Shown: positions 1 to 12,205 of the stretch, piece after piece
Layout: each line of letters opens with the position of its first letter
How positions within the stretch are numbered: the stretch's first letter is position 1
Assembly (NCBI RefSeq): GCF_003945595.2
Contig: NW_024103452.1
Span: forward strand, 4,503,524 to 4,567,523
Reading direction: 5' to 3'
Length of the DNA stretch: 64,000 nt
Source of the DNA: Pipra filicauda
Taxonomy: Eukaryota > Chordata > Aves > Passeriformes > Pipridae
Notes under the pieces: generated by a model
What the model saw: only the letters and a program-made list of their open reading frames with translations
The model's database searches: none
Told to the model about the DNA's origin: nothing
Made by a program: the position numbers and the translations under genes

Positions 1-1170
1 TTTTCCAAATGTTAGTTGCTTATCAGAATACGCAAGCTTCTGGAATCTATGAGTGATGGTTGGAAATCTAGCTCTTTCAAGACTTGTGATTTCTTTTTTT
101 ACTTTCTCAGACCAGCTTTACGTTAGAGTTCAGCTTTCCTGAGTTATTGCAAAGCTATAAAAACAGTATTGATTTTATCTTTAGGTTAGACATGGGAGTA
201 AGGCTCAAAAAGTGTAGATTTAGTGTTTGACACAGAAAGTCAGCCTAGGTCTCAAGTCACAGACACGTGGAAAGCCATGGTGCCATGAGTTGCCCAATAT
301 AGCTGATCTGCAAGAACGTTTATCTCCAATCTCTTAGCCTGTGACAAGTGTGAAGTGATTTACATTTCTTTGGTCCTCAACAAAATATGTGATGAAAGAG
401 GATGAGGATTATTTGAATTACTTCACATTTGCCACAAACCAAGTGAATACAAAAGGACAGTTAAAACAAGTTGGTTACTCTTCAGTAGCTTGTTATCTCT
501 GTGGGAACTTGTCCGTGTGTCTAAGCCCATAACTCTACCTCTTGAAAAGAGATAGCAGTGCTTCTTCCTCTTCTCTTTTTATCTTAGATGATTGTAAATT
601 CATCAGGCGTAAGGGAGTATCATAATAAGTGACTTTTTTTTTTGTTGAAACTACTTCTATGTTAATAAAAAAAATTCAATAAATAATACCTACTTTTCTT
701 GGCTCACTCACAGATAAAAACACAGGGATGTTGCCAAGTAAAGATGTTTCCATTAGCAAATATTATCATGTGATAAATGACATCATGAACGTGGGGTATA
801 ACATCTGCAGCACTTGTTTAAATATCTAACTTCTTCATGGTCACCCCGAAGAAAAACTAAAACATGGAAATGAAAAATTTCTTCCTAAAATTATCTAGCA
901 ACTCAAATGTAGAGCTGGAGATAGGTGAAATTTTCAACCTAGTTTGCTGAATAGCAGATAATTCTGCCCTGTTATGTGTTGGTCATGTGTAAAACAAATT
1001 TTTGTGAAAGGAATGTATTTGTTCTCTGAATACTTTAAAAAACATTACATTTTGCCTTTTACAATAGCAAACTAAAGTTTCACAACTTGCTTATTCACTG
1101 TTGAAGTATGTCAAGAACACATTGGAAGTGTAAGTGTACTTTCCTTATAGTGTGTGTAACTGTATTTGAA
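1..1170. other. Gene-free AT-rich unique sequence
   Basis: I see no gene, RNA gene or recognisable mobile element here. Stops are frequent in all frames and only short homopolymer runs stand out. Confidence 0.5.
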
Positions 1171-1230
1171 GGCTGGACCTAATGATCCACTGTGGTCCCT
1201 TCCAACCTTACCCATTCTGTGATTCTGTGG
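1171..1230 (+). mobile_element. CR1 LINE, extreme 3' end fragment
   Basis: About 60 bases match the conserved 3' untranslated end of avian CR1 retrotransposons. There is a GGCTGGACCTAATGATCC block, then GGTCCCTTCCAACC, then the terminal ATTCTGTGATTCTGTG octamer repeat that marks the CR1 3' end. The order places the copy on the + strand. It is a severely 5'-truncated, dead insertion, as is usual for CR1. No coding part is kept. Confidence 0.85.
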
Positions 1231-4200
1231 AAACAGTCTCTTTGTGCTATTTTTGTAAGCTCCACTTGGTAATAAACCATTCGGAATGGAACAAGTTTTC
1301 AGATTGAAGTCTGTCAGAGGAAAATGGCATCAGGACAATTCGCATCTCAAGAGCAGAATCTTTCTGCAGAGGCCACTTATGCCAGTCCAAAATGGCAGCA
1401 GCAGTGAGACCAGACAGGAAGCTTGCCCCATGCTGTGTGTTATTCTTGGTGGAAGAACACCTTCCTGGGCTTGGCATCAAAATCTCACAGCAGTAAATCT
1501 CAACTCATGTGAGGCCAGAGAGTCCTGGCTGCAGGATTAGTGTGTTTTGGGAAGTGAGGTGAAAGGAAACATGGATGTTGGAAACCTGTCAGAGCAATTT
1601 CAGAACCAAAGAAAGCAGAGGAGGGCTGGATGACCTGAGAACAAATTTGTTTCACAGTTACTTCAGGAACTGTACTTGCAAAGTATAAATATAGTTCACC
1701 TACTTTCATATTTAAGGGTGGTGTATAACATCTTGTTAATAAGAGCACCCAGTAATTTTCATCATGAAACCTTGCATTTAGTTGATTCTGGTTTTGACAA
1801 AGCCGGTATTTTAGAGTGAACTTCTACAAGTCTGCCACAGGTTTCATCTTTTCTCTGAAGATTTTTGTCATACCAAAATGTTCACATTAGTGAAACAAAA
1901 AAAAAACAACTGTAACAAGTGAGAGTAAGTCTGAGAATAACACTATGTGACTATGTTAAATTCTTATCTTTGCGTTCTTTGGGAAGGTCTTGCCTTAAGC
2001 ACTCAAAATGGTAGGAAACAAAACGGAATATGACCTTTGTGTTTGGTGCAGAAACAGCTGCAGGAACAAAGCCACCAAACCTACATACAGGGGAAATCTG
2101 ACTGAAACAGAAAGAGGCAAGAAGCTCTCTGGTCAGAATTAAAATTGGGAAGAGATAAAGTGGAATTAAAAGGATCTGAAAGGAGCTACTTGAATCTTAA
2201 AAGAGATAAGAAGGTTTGAGAGGGAACGAGGAGCATAGTTTGAACCCTGTATTTGGCTTCACAATTTTTTTCAGTGAAACTCAGGGGCAAATGTATTCAT
2301 TTATCTCACCCACATAAAGAATCACAGCTTGTGATTGCAGACAGTTAATAAGTCTTTACGTATGCTGGTCCACATGTCTGAACAATGAAGCTACAGTTCA
2401 AACTTGTTAGTGGCCAAGAGAGTGGTAATTTAATAGAGTTGTTATTTTATTCAGTCTCATTTTTAAAATGCTGATAATAGGCATCAAAAAATCTGTGTAA
2501 ATCATGAACTCTCAAAATTAGGAATTAGGAGACATTCTTTCTCATTTGAAATATGATGCAGTCTAATTTATAAGCTCTATATGGCTTATAAATTAGCCAT
2601 AAATATATGGGTAATTTTTCTTCTGCCATTAGGCATATAACCACAAGATGGTTATTTATCTTTACACAAGTAAACTTAACCTTTTTAATTCCTTAATTGT
2701 CAGAGGCTGTTTTAATAATCTTATTTTAACATAGACATGCATTCAGTAAACATATAATGCTGAAATGACCATTATCTTTACCTCTTAAGAATGTGTTTCC
2801 ATTTACTGGTTGACACTTGTGGAAGGTCTGGAAAGCCATAGTAAATAAGGAGGGGCTGTTTGATGTCCCCACAAGTGCAAAGCAGTTTCTGTGTTGTTTC
2901 AGACAGGGTTTCAAACAGCAAGGTGTCCTGTCTGCTACCTCTAAGTCTGGTGGTGAACAATCCTGTCCTTACACTCTGCAGAGTGTGGAAAAAACAAGTT
3001 ATCTTTTTAGTTTTCCCAGAACCCCATGCTAAACATGATATAAAGAATTCAGTAAATTTTTGTGGGTGAGATAAATCTCATCAAACTATCATAATCCTTG
3101 ACCAGGGTCCCCCAGCATTGAGAGGTGAGGAAGAAGATACTACCAGACTAAAATGGGTTGTTGTTTCACTCAGACTCCTGTCTCAGAACTGGAAGAATCA
3201 GCCTTGGAATGGCTCAACGACAGACCCCAGTAAATGGCTGGCCTTAGAGGACTCCCATGTTTCAGTTTTACAGATACAGGTCTGGAAGACAGTGCTGATG
3301 AAAAACAATGCAAATCCTTTCACAAACATAAGGTGAGGTATTTTAACTTAAATATTTTAAGCATATTGATCTTCACGTTCACCATGAGTATACAGTATGT
3401 TAAGAGTCATTAGCTCTAGTTTGTGATAGACATTAATTCAGTAAACTTGAATGTTTAATTGAGTTTAGATCTCGTTCATAGTCTACTGCATAGCAGACTG
3501 CTACACAGTGTAACATAATCATAGTACTAAAAGCTTATAAGTCTTCTAAAACCAAAAATTATGTACTTTTGAAAATTTTGGTCTTGAGTTAAATTTCTCA
3601 TTCAAAAAAAATTCTTCTCTGTAATAGTAATTCTCATATCTGTGTTTTTCCAAATGTGTTCTTTGCTCTCTCCTTTTCATCATGAAATGTTGACTACAAA
3701 ATATCACCACAGGCATTGTTGATACTTTTATTTAAATGTGTATTTTTATTTATAATTTCTGAGATTAGTCACTGAGAATGGGAGAGAACACACAGAGATT
3801 ATAAAAACCTATCCACTCCAAAACTGTTCTTTTCCACAGAGAACACCTTCTAACTAATCTCACTATAGCATGGATCCCAACCGTTTTTTCTTTCAAACCC
3901 TGCATAATTTTGGCTTTTCATTATGTTTTCACAACTTTTGCTGGAACCATTCAACTAACAGTATTTTTAATTTATTCTATGTTTCTACACACCTCTCTGC
4001 AGCTCTCTAATGAAGTCTGGGCAAGCCTGTCTCTTTCAACAGTTTGGCCAACAAAGGTAATTAGAGATGTTGTTCTTGACAGCTCTCCAGGGGAAATATT
4101 AAAGAAAACAAGCAAGAATAGAACAGTAAATATTTTTTCTAGCTGACAAAATTTCAAAAAGGCACCTGCACAGTAATTCATCTTTTTCCAAATTTATGAT

Positions 4201-4966
4201 CACTGGATTCAAGAATTTTGACAGTGTTCAGTTTCAGTTGGAAAGCATTTCTGCATCACTCAGATAAAATTAATCTTGGTCTTCTCAGAAGCAGCAATTT
4301 TAAGCTCAGAAGCTTCCTTCTAAATCTGTCTATGTACAGTAGTATATTTGAAAATCATGTAGACTTAAATTTTATCTGCTTAATCAACCTTCTCTCCAGG
4401 TTTACTTCTTGTTTAGCTATTAACATTTTCTTTGATACTGTGTACAGATAGAGTTTTATTTCTCCATTTAATTAATTTTCTTTTCTATATTTACCTGCTC
4501 TTGTAAATTATCTGTAGCTTTCCAAGCCCTTTCCATCGACAGTTACCTTATTATCTTTCTTTTGTTTCATATATTTCTTTGTTTCAGGAATTCTTTCACT
4601 TCTTATAATATCACAAATATTTCTGATTCCTCTTTTGCTCTGAGAACATTTCTATTCTCTTTCTGTTTTTAATTATCTACTCCAAAATCATTTATTCATA
4701 TGCTCAGCTCATATTTTAGACCAGCACTTTATAGGTGCTATTATTTTTTTAGCTTCTCCTCTACCTCTGTTGCAGGTCTTTATTAGGACACACTACAACC
4801 TTTACATCAGTACAGAATCTCCTTGAGTAGGAAAATTCTCATTTTAGCAGCCCTTACCACATTCTGTCACTTTGGCCTCTTTAATGGAAAAGAAAAAGGG
4901 ACATAATTACAAAAGAGAACACTATATCTTCTTCTTAATTAAGCACAAAATGAATTTGTGTAATGA
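1231..4966. other. Gene-free AT-rich stretch
   Basis: No gene or known repeat could be supported. Open frames here are all under 85 codons and overlap one another on both strands, as chance frames do. The only structure noted is a 13-bp perfect inverted repeat at 2563-2596, listed separately. Confidence 0.5.
2563..2596. repeat. 13-bp perfect inverted repeat (hairpin)
   Basis: The arm CTAATTTATAAGC at 2563-2575 is the exact reverse complement of 2584-2596, with an 8-base loop between them. The stem is AT-rich. It could extrude as a cruciform or mark the centre of an old palindromic element. No terminal repeats or target-site duplication were found around it. Confidence 0.7.
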
Positions 4967-5297
4967 ATCATAGAATAGAATCATAGAATCGATTGGGTTG
5001 GAAAAGACCTCCGAGATCATCGAGTCCAACCCTTGGTCCAAATCCAGTCCATTTACTAGATCATGGCACTCAGTGCCACGTCCAATCTGCGCTTAAAAAT
5101 CTCCAGGGATGGTGAATCCACCACCTCTCTGGGCAGCCCATTCCAATGCCTGATCACTCTCTCTGTAAAGAATTTTCTCCTGATATCCAACTTAAATTTC
5201 CCCTGGTGGAGCTTAAGCCCGTGCCCCCTTGTCCTATTGCTGAGTGCCTGAGAGAAGAGACCAACCCCCACCTGGCTAGAACTTCCCTTCAGGTAGT
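4967..5297 (-). mobile_element. CR1 LINE, 5'-truncated, with ORF2 C-terminus
   Basis: This is a minus-strand CR1 retrotransposon copy of about 330 bp. On the + strand it opens with TCATAGAATAGAATCATAG, the reverse complement of the CR1 3' octamer tail, followed by the GGTTGGAAAAGACCTCCGAG block. The minus-strand frame at 5056-5271 still reads as the last 70 or so residues of the CR1 ORF2 protein (endonuclease/reverse transcriptase), with [17 protein letters not shown] and [19 protein letters not shown] recognisable, followed by a stop. The well-kept frame suggests a relatively young copy. The truncation point near 5297 runs into a short (GTTAAA)n repeat. The element lacks endonuclease and catalytic RT domains and cannot move by itself. 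Confidence 0.92.
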
Positions 5298-5316
5298 TAA
5301 AGTTAAAGTTAAAGTT
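5296..5316. repeat. (GTTAAA)n short tandem repeat, 3.5 units
   Basis: GTTAAA is repeated three and a half times at the 5' truncation junction of the minus-strand CR1. It may have been the insertion target or may have arisen at the junction. Confidence 0.85.
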
Positions 5317-8300
5317 TCAACATACTCTCTAGAAAGCATCTGGCTTCTAGTGTTTTCTGTTTCTCAGGCTTACGAGGTGCTACTTGGTTTATAATTCATG
5401 TTCTAGCACGAAGTGCACTGAAACCACACATTTTTTAAATGAAACATTACTGCATGATATATAGTAATACTTAGGCTGGATGCTACATAATGAAAAATAA
5501 TTTACCAAAGCACAAATTCTCCATAAAATGTTTAAAATACACATAGTGATTCTATACACTACTTTGAAATGGAAATGTTAATGCTGTAGTTCATGTCAAA
5601 ATAACCTATGTTAGAAAGTCTACTGTTTAATAACTGTGTTGTGGATGCTGAAATGCAAAGAGAAAGCTAATGAGATGGTGTTCAGGGATTGCACTGTACA
5701 GACTGATGGCCCTACCATTGTACCTACACCACAAGACAGTGAACTTGTTTTCAAGATTTTCTTCCTGTCCAGAGTTAAGATTGATATGATTTCATGAAAT
5801 TCCTCCATCAGAAGAAAAAGTCATTTCCATATGGGGAAAAAAAAAAATTAAAAGCTGTCTCCTCCTCCAAAGAATAAATTATAATTTTCATTCTTACATA
5901 TAGTGAAATCAATCATTCTCCCATGTATTTTAGTCATACTGGATTCATAGCATTTCATAGAACTTCATTATATGGGGTGAAAGGAGGATATTTCTGTGTA
6001 GGAAGTTAACTTATTGTTGCAGGGTGTATGGGTTGTGATTTGAAGATTTGGTTACAGTTGAAAAGAAGACTCTAGGGTAGGTAAGTCCCCTCTGAGGCTC
6101 ATTTACCTTGCTACCAAATTCTATCTTCTCTTGGACCAGAGGGAAAATTCTTCAAAAACCAATTCAGATAATTATCCTGCAGTATTCAAATGAAATCAAA
6201 CCCTAACTTTTTTTTTTTTTGCTAAAACTCAAGATTCAGAATTAATATTATCCTTTAAAAAAATCATGAACTAAGAATGTAAAAACTCTGTGTTCAGTTT
6301 CTGATACTAAATTTCTGAGGTATGGTCAATATAAAATAAATCTCTCCCCCTACCTCTCTCAATGGATATGAATCTTCTGGCAAAGGTAATTAAGATGAAT
6401 GTCCCCATATGATATAATTCATCATCACAAAGGTCAAAAACAGATGCTATCATGTAACAGCTATACAGCAGAAAATCAGCAGGACATGAAACCTTCAGCT
6501 TGTAAGACTACTCAGAATAGTTTCAAAAGCTGAAATGTATTTCCTGAGTAACAGACTATCAGGAGTATATTAAGTTCATTCACTTTCCAATCTGGCATCC
6601 TAACAGACTATCGGGTAATATTCTTCGGCCCAGATATTATTTTTATGTCATTCAGCACTGTCTGTCAAATTAGTCTAAAAGACCTTGTAGTGGTACATGA
6701 TAAATCTGTTGGTAAAATGTCCATTACTCAAGATCAAGAGTAAGAATTTTCCCCTTAGAACATTGGGGTTGAGCAAAGGATAAATCACAAATTATGGAGC
6801 AAATCCTACATCCTCATCATTTATCTCTTACATCAAGTCAAAAGGAAAAAACAATCTCTTTATGCTTAACATAAAGCTATTTCAGCATGACTATATGTAA
6901 AAAAAATTAAATAAACCCTACCATTCATGAGCGGAACATAGGAATGAGAAGATTATAACAGACGAGCAATGTATTTTTGGATATAAAGGTTATGGTCATA
7001 CATGGTTTGAACAGCTCATACAGCCCTACAAAGCAAGCCTTCAAGATGTCTGTGAAGAATATCTGCATTTATGTTTTACTGTTGACCAGGAAGGTCAATT
7101 ATTACTTTGTAAATTCAATTAACTATGATATGAGGAGAAAAATTCTTGTAAAATGCATGCTAGATTATATGATTCAAAACTAATCACTATAAGCACAGAA
7201 GCCCAGCAGCATTCAGAGAAATATTGTCAGGCTGAGAACCCCCAGTAAATGAAGGTGAAAGAGGCACCAGGAACCAATTCCTTGAGCTTCTTCAAGGAGA
7301 ATGGTGAGAACTTTGTCTCTGGTGAGAAGTCCACTGAGAGCCGAGGACACTCGTTCATACTCAGTGTTGCTGAACCTTGGAACATGGAATCAGAACAGCC
7401 TCACCTTCACTGAACTAATGGATTCAGCAACCTCTATTATTTTAAAATAAAGTATTCCTAAATACTTACAGTGTGAAATGGTGACCCATTAGCACACCCA
7501 CAGACAGAATCATGTGCCCCATTTTATTTTAACCAGCCTCACTCTCCTTCTCTATCCACATAACGTAATTAGAGGAATCTCTTGGAAATCCTCTCATCAA
7601 TAATATCACACAACTTCTATCAGAACAAGATAATTTATCTTGCACAATTGTCTTTAAAAGGATGTAAAGCTTTAATGTTAAATAGAAATTTTGGAGAGGG
7701 ATCAGGAGTTAGTGTTTCTACAGTAATAAAAGTGCATTGTGTTGCTGATCAAAATGATTGTTGAAGGAGAAAGGGTACCTCAAAATACAAAACATGAAAA
7801 AAAAAATCATCTTAACATTTCCTTCACTTTTTTTTTTAAGGCTATGTCATTGTGATGGTTTGCAAAATGTTGTCTGTTCCTACCAACTTGATACAAATGA
7901 TCTAATATTACTTTGCTCATGTCCTAGAGTTTTACTCCTTGGCTTCCTCAGAAAGCATTCCTATGTACACACTGAACAACTCTGATTTCTTATTTTTATC
8001 AAATTCCTGAGGCTTAAATCAGGGTCGCAAAGTTTCACCTGAAGAAGATAACACATTTACTGTCTTATGACACTTTCAGCAGAGAAGTGGGAAAATCCCT
8101 AATCATAGACATTAGACAGCTCCACGATTTCTTACCAAATTAGGATTGTTACAGTGCTAGATGGATGCAAAATATAGTGTCATTTCTTAAGTTTATGTTG
8201 AAATGCTTTCAGCCTCATATCCAAGCAAAACAAATGTCCATTTATACAAAAAAGTTCCCTGAAACTTATTCTGGTTAACTGCTGGTCACTCAATAGGTTA

Positions 8301-11300
8301 GAAACTTCCAGAAGATGATAACCCACACCTCATCACATAGCCTGGAGAAGGATGAGTCCATCAGCTTTTTCTGGCCATGGATTTTCCAAGACAGCATTCT
8401 TCAGCTCCTTAGATAATGTAAAATCTGTGAATTTCTTTCTAGAGCTTCATAATATGCTTAAATATTGTGCACCAGAATGTCCCTTCATATACCTGTTAAT
8501 CAGTAATCAATCGAAGAGTGTCATTGTCAACCACGTGTCAACCATATGCCCTATTCTATTCATGTCTGAGTTACTAGAAAATAAATTGCAAAAATCTAAC
8601 AATCCAACATTCTGAATATATCATCTGCATTTTTAGAGTTTCAAGTTTTAACTCATAAAAATATTGGAAGGCAAAAAACACTACTGATTAATTTCTTAAT
8701 TAAAGCCACATTATCTTAAAGACCTCTCCAAAAGATTTTTGAACATAACTTTTTAAAGCAGTTGTCCTTGATCAACAAGAACCAGTGTATCACATTTAAT
8801 GAGCGATATTTGAGTTTATATAGTTTAAAAATATTTATTAACATCAAAAAGATGATGTTGAAAATAGAGGAAAGATAATCTTTAATTTAGTCTAGCAGTA
8901 AAGGTCTGAACCAAAGCATATTTACCTACCACCAACATTTGAGATGCTTGGAACAAGTTAATGAAATATAAAAAAATCCAGGTCTTATTTTCTCTTTTAT
9001 GCTTTAGAGCTGGACCATCTCTTGACTTTGGGCCTAAGTTAGGTTAGCTGTCAAAAAAAAGAAACTTTCAAGAAGCAGTGGAAAATTGTCAAAAAGGGGA
9101 AAACTGCCAGAGCAAACAATAACCTACATGAAAACATACTACAGTAATTCTGCATTGGCAAAGAATTATGTATAGTCTGTGTGTAAATGCATTTTTTTAC
9201 CCTTGTAGTAACAGTTCAAGATTGACTGAAAGCAGAAACTAATTGAGGAACAGATTCACAATAAAATGTATAAGGAAAATTCCATTCTTGGGGTCTCAAC
9301 CAATAGCAAACCTTTATTTTCCTACATATTCTGTTTTACTTTATGCAATATTCTTTACATTAACCTCTCTGTTCTCTCTATGTTCAATAATAACACTAAA
9401 AATCTTGTTATTATTTTAAGTCTAATACTATATCAAAACATTTATAGCATTGAATATAGCAAGCCAAATACTTTATTAAAACTTCTGAGACAATAACAGC
9501 TTAAGCTGTAAATCTGGAAAATAGCATAAGTGAAAGCATAAGAGTGATGACAGCCACACTTACTGGCTCCCCTGAAAATGAAGGACTTAGAGTGAGGAAG
9601 TTTAGTCTACTAACTATGTGAGCTAAGCAAAACCTTAAGAGACTGTTTCACTCCCTTAGGTTGTTTGCTCCAGACAGCAAAAGAAGGGAGCAGAGAGTAC
9701 TGAGTTCATATGGCACTCAGTTTTCTAGTTCCCAAATTAAGTGCTTTGGCTCAGATACTCCAGATCAAGAAAAATCCAGAAAACATCCAGAGTAAATCTC
9801 ATTGACTTCAAGAATAACCTGTTGTCAGCTTACAAAAAAACAAACAAACAAAAACCCCCCAACAAAACCCCCACAAAAGTAAATATGTAGGGGCCTTAAA
9901 TTGTTGGATGTAAATATCTTCTATGTTTTCTGCTTCTTTTAGGTGTTTTATGGAAACTATCTTCCAAATGGATAATGTTCAGGTTAAAAAAATTCATTTT
10001 ATTCCCATTTTATGCCTTCATCTGTGTTTGTTTCATGAAATTATGACATTTACAATAATTTCTTACCTCTTCCTTACAATCTAGAAAAGTGAGCAGTAAC
10101 ATTTAGAAAACAAGTTGGATCCTAGAAGTGGTGACCAAAAGTATGTACTGATTTGTCAAAGTATCTCGACTTCTGTTAAACAGTGTCTTCCACGGAACAA
10201 TTATCAAATGTAAAAATAGGTTGAGGCTTCAGCTGTAAATGTACTCATTGCAAATTTTGGCAATGACTTGAAACAGTACAAGATTTAGACCTAACAATTT
10301 TATGGACAGGAATGTGAAAGGACTGGAAAGTTGAATAAAATTACACTTTTAGGAAACCTTTAGAGGTCTGAAGTACTCAGTAGATTTTGGGATTGTATTA
10401 ATAAAAGAAAATTGAGTCCATTTAATGAGCATGAAGGAGGAGACATCATTCTTCTTTAAAGGATGGAAAATATGGGGAAGATTCGAGGCCTGCAGAAATA
10501 GGATTACCTTACATGTTATGCTTCCATCTTCATCTGTGTCAGTCTGGGCAGGACACACTGACAGACACAAACGTGTATCTGTCTTGCTGTCTATCGAAAT
10601 AACACAAAGTTGTTGTGCCTGGATTCACAGTACTGAAAGAATGTTGTGGAGTTTTTATAACGAAGAACTTACAGATTTTCAGGTTAGAAACAACAAGTAA
10701 AAAAAACAAATATGAAAGTTTACTAGATGATTTAATTATTTTATAGAGTGAAAAAAAATGATGAATTTTATTATTTGAAGAAATAGAGAGCATTTAAATT
10801 TCCTACACTGGGGGTAAAAGTAACACTGGCTTACAAACACTGTTTGTTTTTTTATTACTTCTTACATATTTTTAAAGACTAATGACTATTATTGGAAGGA
10901 ATTGACATGATCTTTCCATATTTATAGAGGCAAGCTCTCCCACTGCCTTTGGCACAGGCTATTTGCAGAGGAAGGATGCTGGGTTAGGTCCACAACAGTT
11001 TGGTTTTATTTAAGCTATGATTTTCATTACTGCAGCTCATGTTTGTCATCTACGGAGTAGTTTGTTCCTAATCTTTTTCAATAGGATATACTTAGGATAT
11101 GTCTGTTCTGTGGCTTGGATGTGTACTGAAACACATGTAAAACTACCTCTAATTGATTTTATCATACACCTAGAATGTGGAATACTGTGCCCTTGGACCT
11201 GCAGCATTTGTTCCACTGTGAAATTCTTTCGACATTTTGTGCTGCTTACCAGGTAGTGGCTTTTACTACGTGGGGCAGCTGGTCTATAGCAGTCCTAATA

Positions 11301-11472
11301 TTTCTACGTGTCCTGCAGTCACACGTTTGACCACAGCATAGACAGGCCAAAAGGAAAGTGCTGACAGTTGGCTCAACCTGACGGTTATATCAGTAGAGAT
11401 CATTTAGATGAAACACTGAGGGGTGTAAGGAAGACCTTGGCTAAAGCAGAAAGTGTTAATTATCTCTCCATC
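5317..11472. other. Gene-free AT-rich stretch
   Basis: No gene was recognised. The longest open frames are under 95 codons and have no domain I can name. The only low-complexity block is the A/C-only tract at 9832-9878. The 64-codon frame that ends at 11562 runs into the LTR below and is probably chance. Confidence 0.45.
9832..9878. repeat. A/C-only low-complexity tract
   Basis: About 47 bases contain almost only A and C, in runs such as (CAAA)n and AACCCCCCAAC. It is one of four similar tracts in the window that have A and C on the + strand. Confidence 0.8.
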
Positions 11473-12205
11473 TGTAAAAGCCTAAAAGATAAGGGGGCTA
11501 ATGTGGATGTCTCAAACATCGATATCTGGATGGTTGTGGAGCCAACCAAGGATTGTTGGTAATAGCCAAGGTTTGTTGTTAATAACATACTGCGAGAAAG
11601 AACATGATGTGGTTTGAGAAGGGGGCCATGTGGAGGTAGAGCAACACTTTTCCGGGACAAATGTCCTTGTTCTGGCTCCTGGAGATAAGAACAACATAGT
11701 CCAGCACAAGCGCATGAATGAAGTTGGAAATGGGCATGGGCTGTAGGGGATGAATAAGACTGTCCAAGACCCATTTCCTAGACAAATGGACTGTGCATGA
11801 TAACTAATTTGCATAGAAAGCAAGAGACTTATCTACAGGACAGGGAAAACTTATCTATTAAAAGGTACACCCACAAAGCATGTGTGTGTGTGCACCCCAA
11901 GACCCTGGACACCCCATCAGATGGATCCATACTGGAACCACGATTGGTGATGTCTCTTCCTTTCTTTCTCTCTCCTCTTCTTTAATACATCTCTCTCTTC
12001 CCTTTCACCCTGCTCATTTATCCAAAAGCCACTGCAGTGTGCTTATACTTGGAGATTAGGGACCAACTTATACTAATTTCCAAGTGTGTTTATTTACTAA
12101 TAAAATTTTATAGTTTTGTGAACTCTATGACTTTCATCTTTGCTTTTGATCACAAGCATCTACGAATCTCAGGTGCTCCCTTCCCCCTAAGAGTGGGACG
12201 CCACA
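11473..12205 (+). mobile_element. Solo LTR of an avian endogenous retrovirus (probable)
   Basis: The block at about 11600-12200 has the organisation of a retroviral LTR in + orientation: a TATA-like TATTAAAA at 11857-11864, a pyrimidine-rich leader, an AATAAA signal at 12099-12104, and a CA-ending terminus GACGCCACA at 12197-12205. I place the start at TGTAAAAG (11473) because the ends then pair as TGT...ACA and the flanks are similar (CCATC before, TCATC after, 4 of 5 matching), as expected of a decayed 5-bp target duplication. No primer-binding site follows the 3' end and no gag, pol or env frames flank it, so this looks like a solo LTR left by recombination. The 5' boundary is the weakest point. 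An alternative start at 11503 (TGTGGATG) follows a purine-rich tract but has no matching flank. Confidence 0.6.

Noticed and set aside
11368..11562. 64-codon frame upstream of and into the LTR, considered as an env C-terminus
   Set aside because: No transmembrane or other retroviral hallmark is visible and it starts at TTG after a stop.
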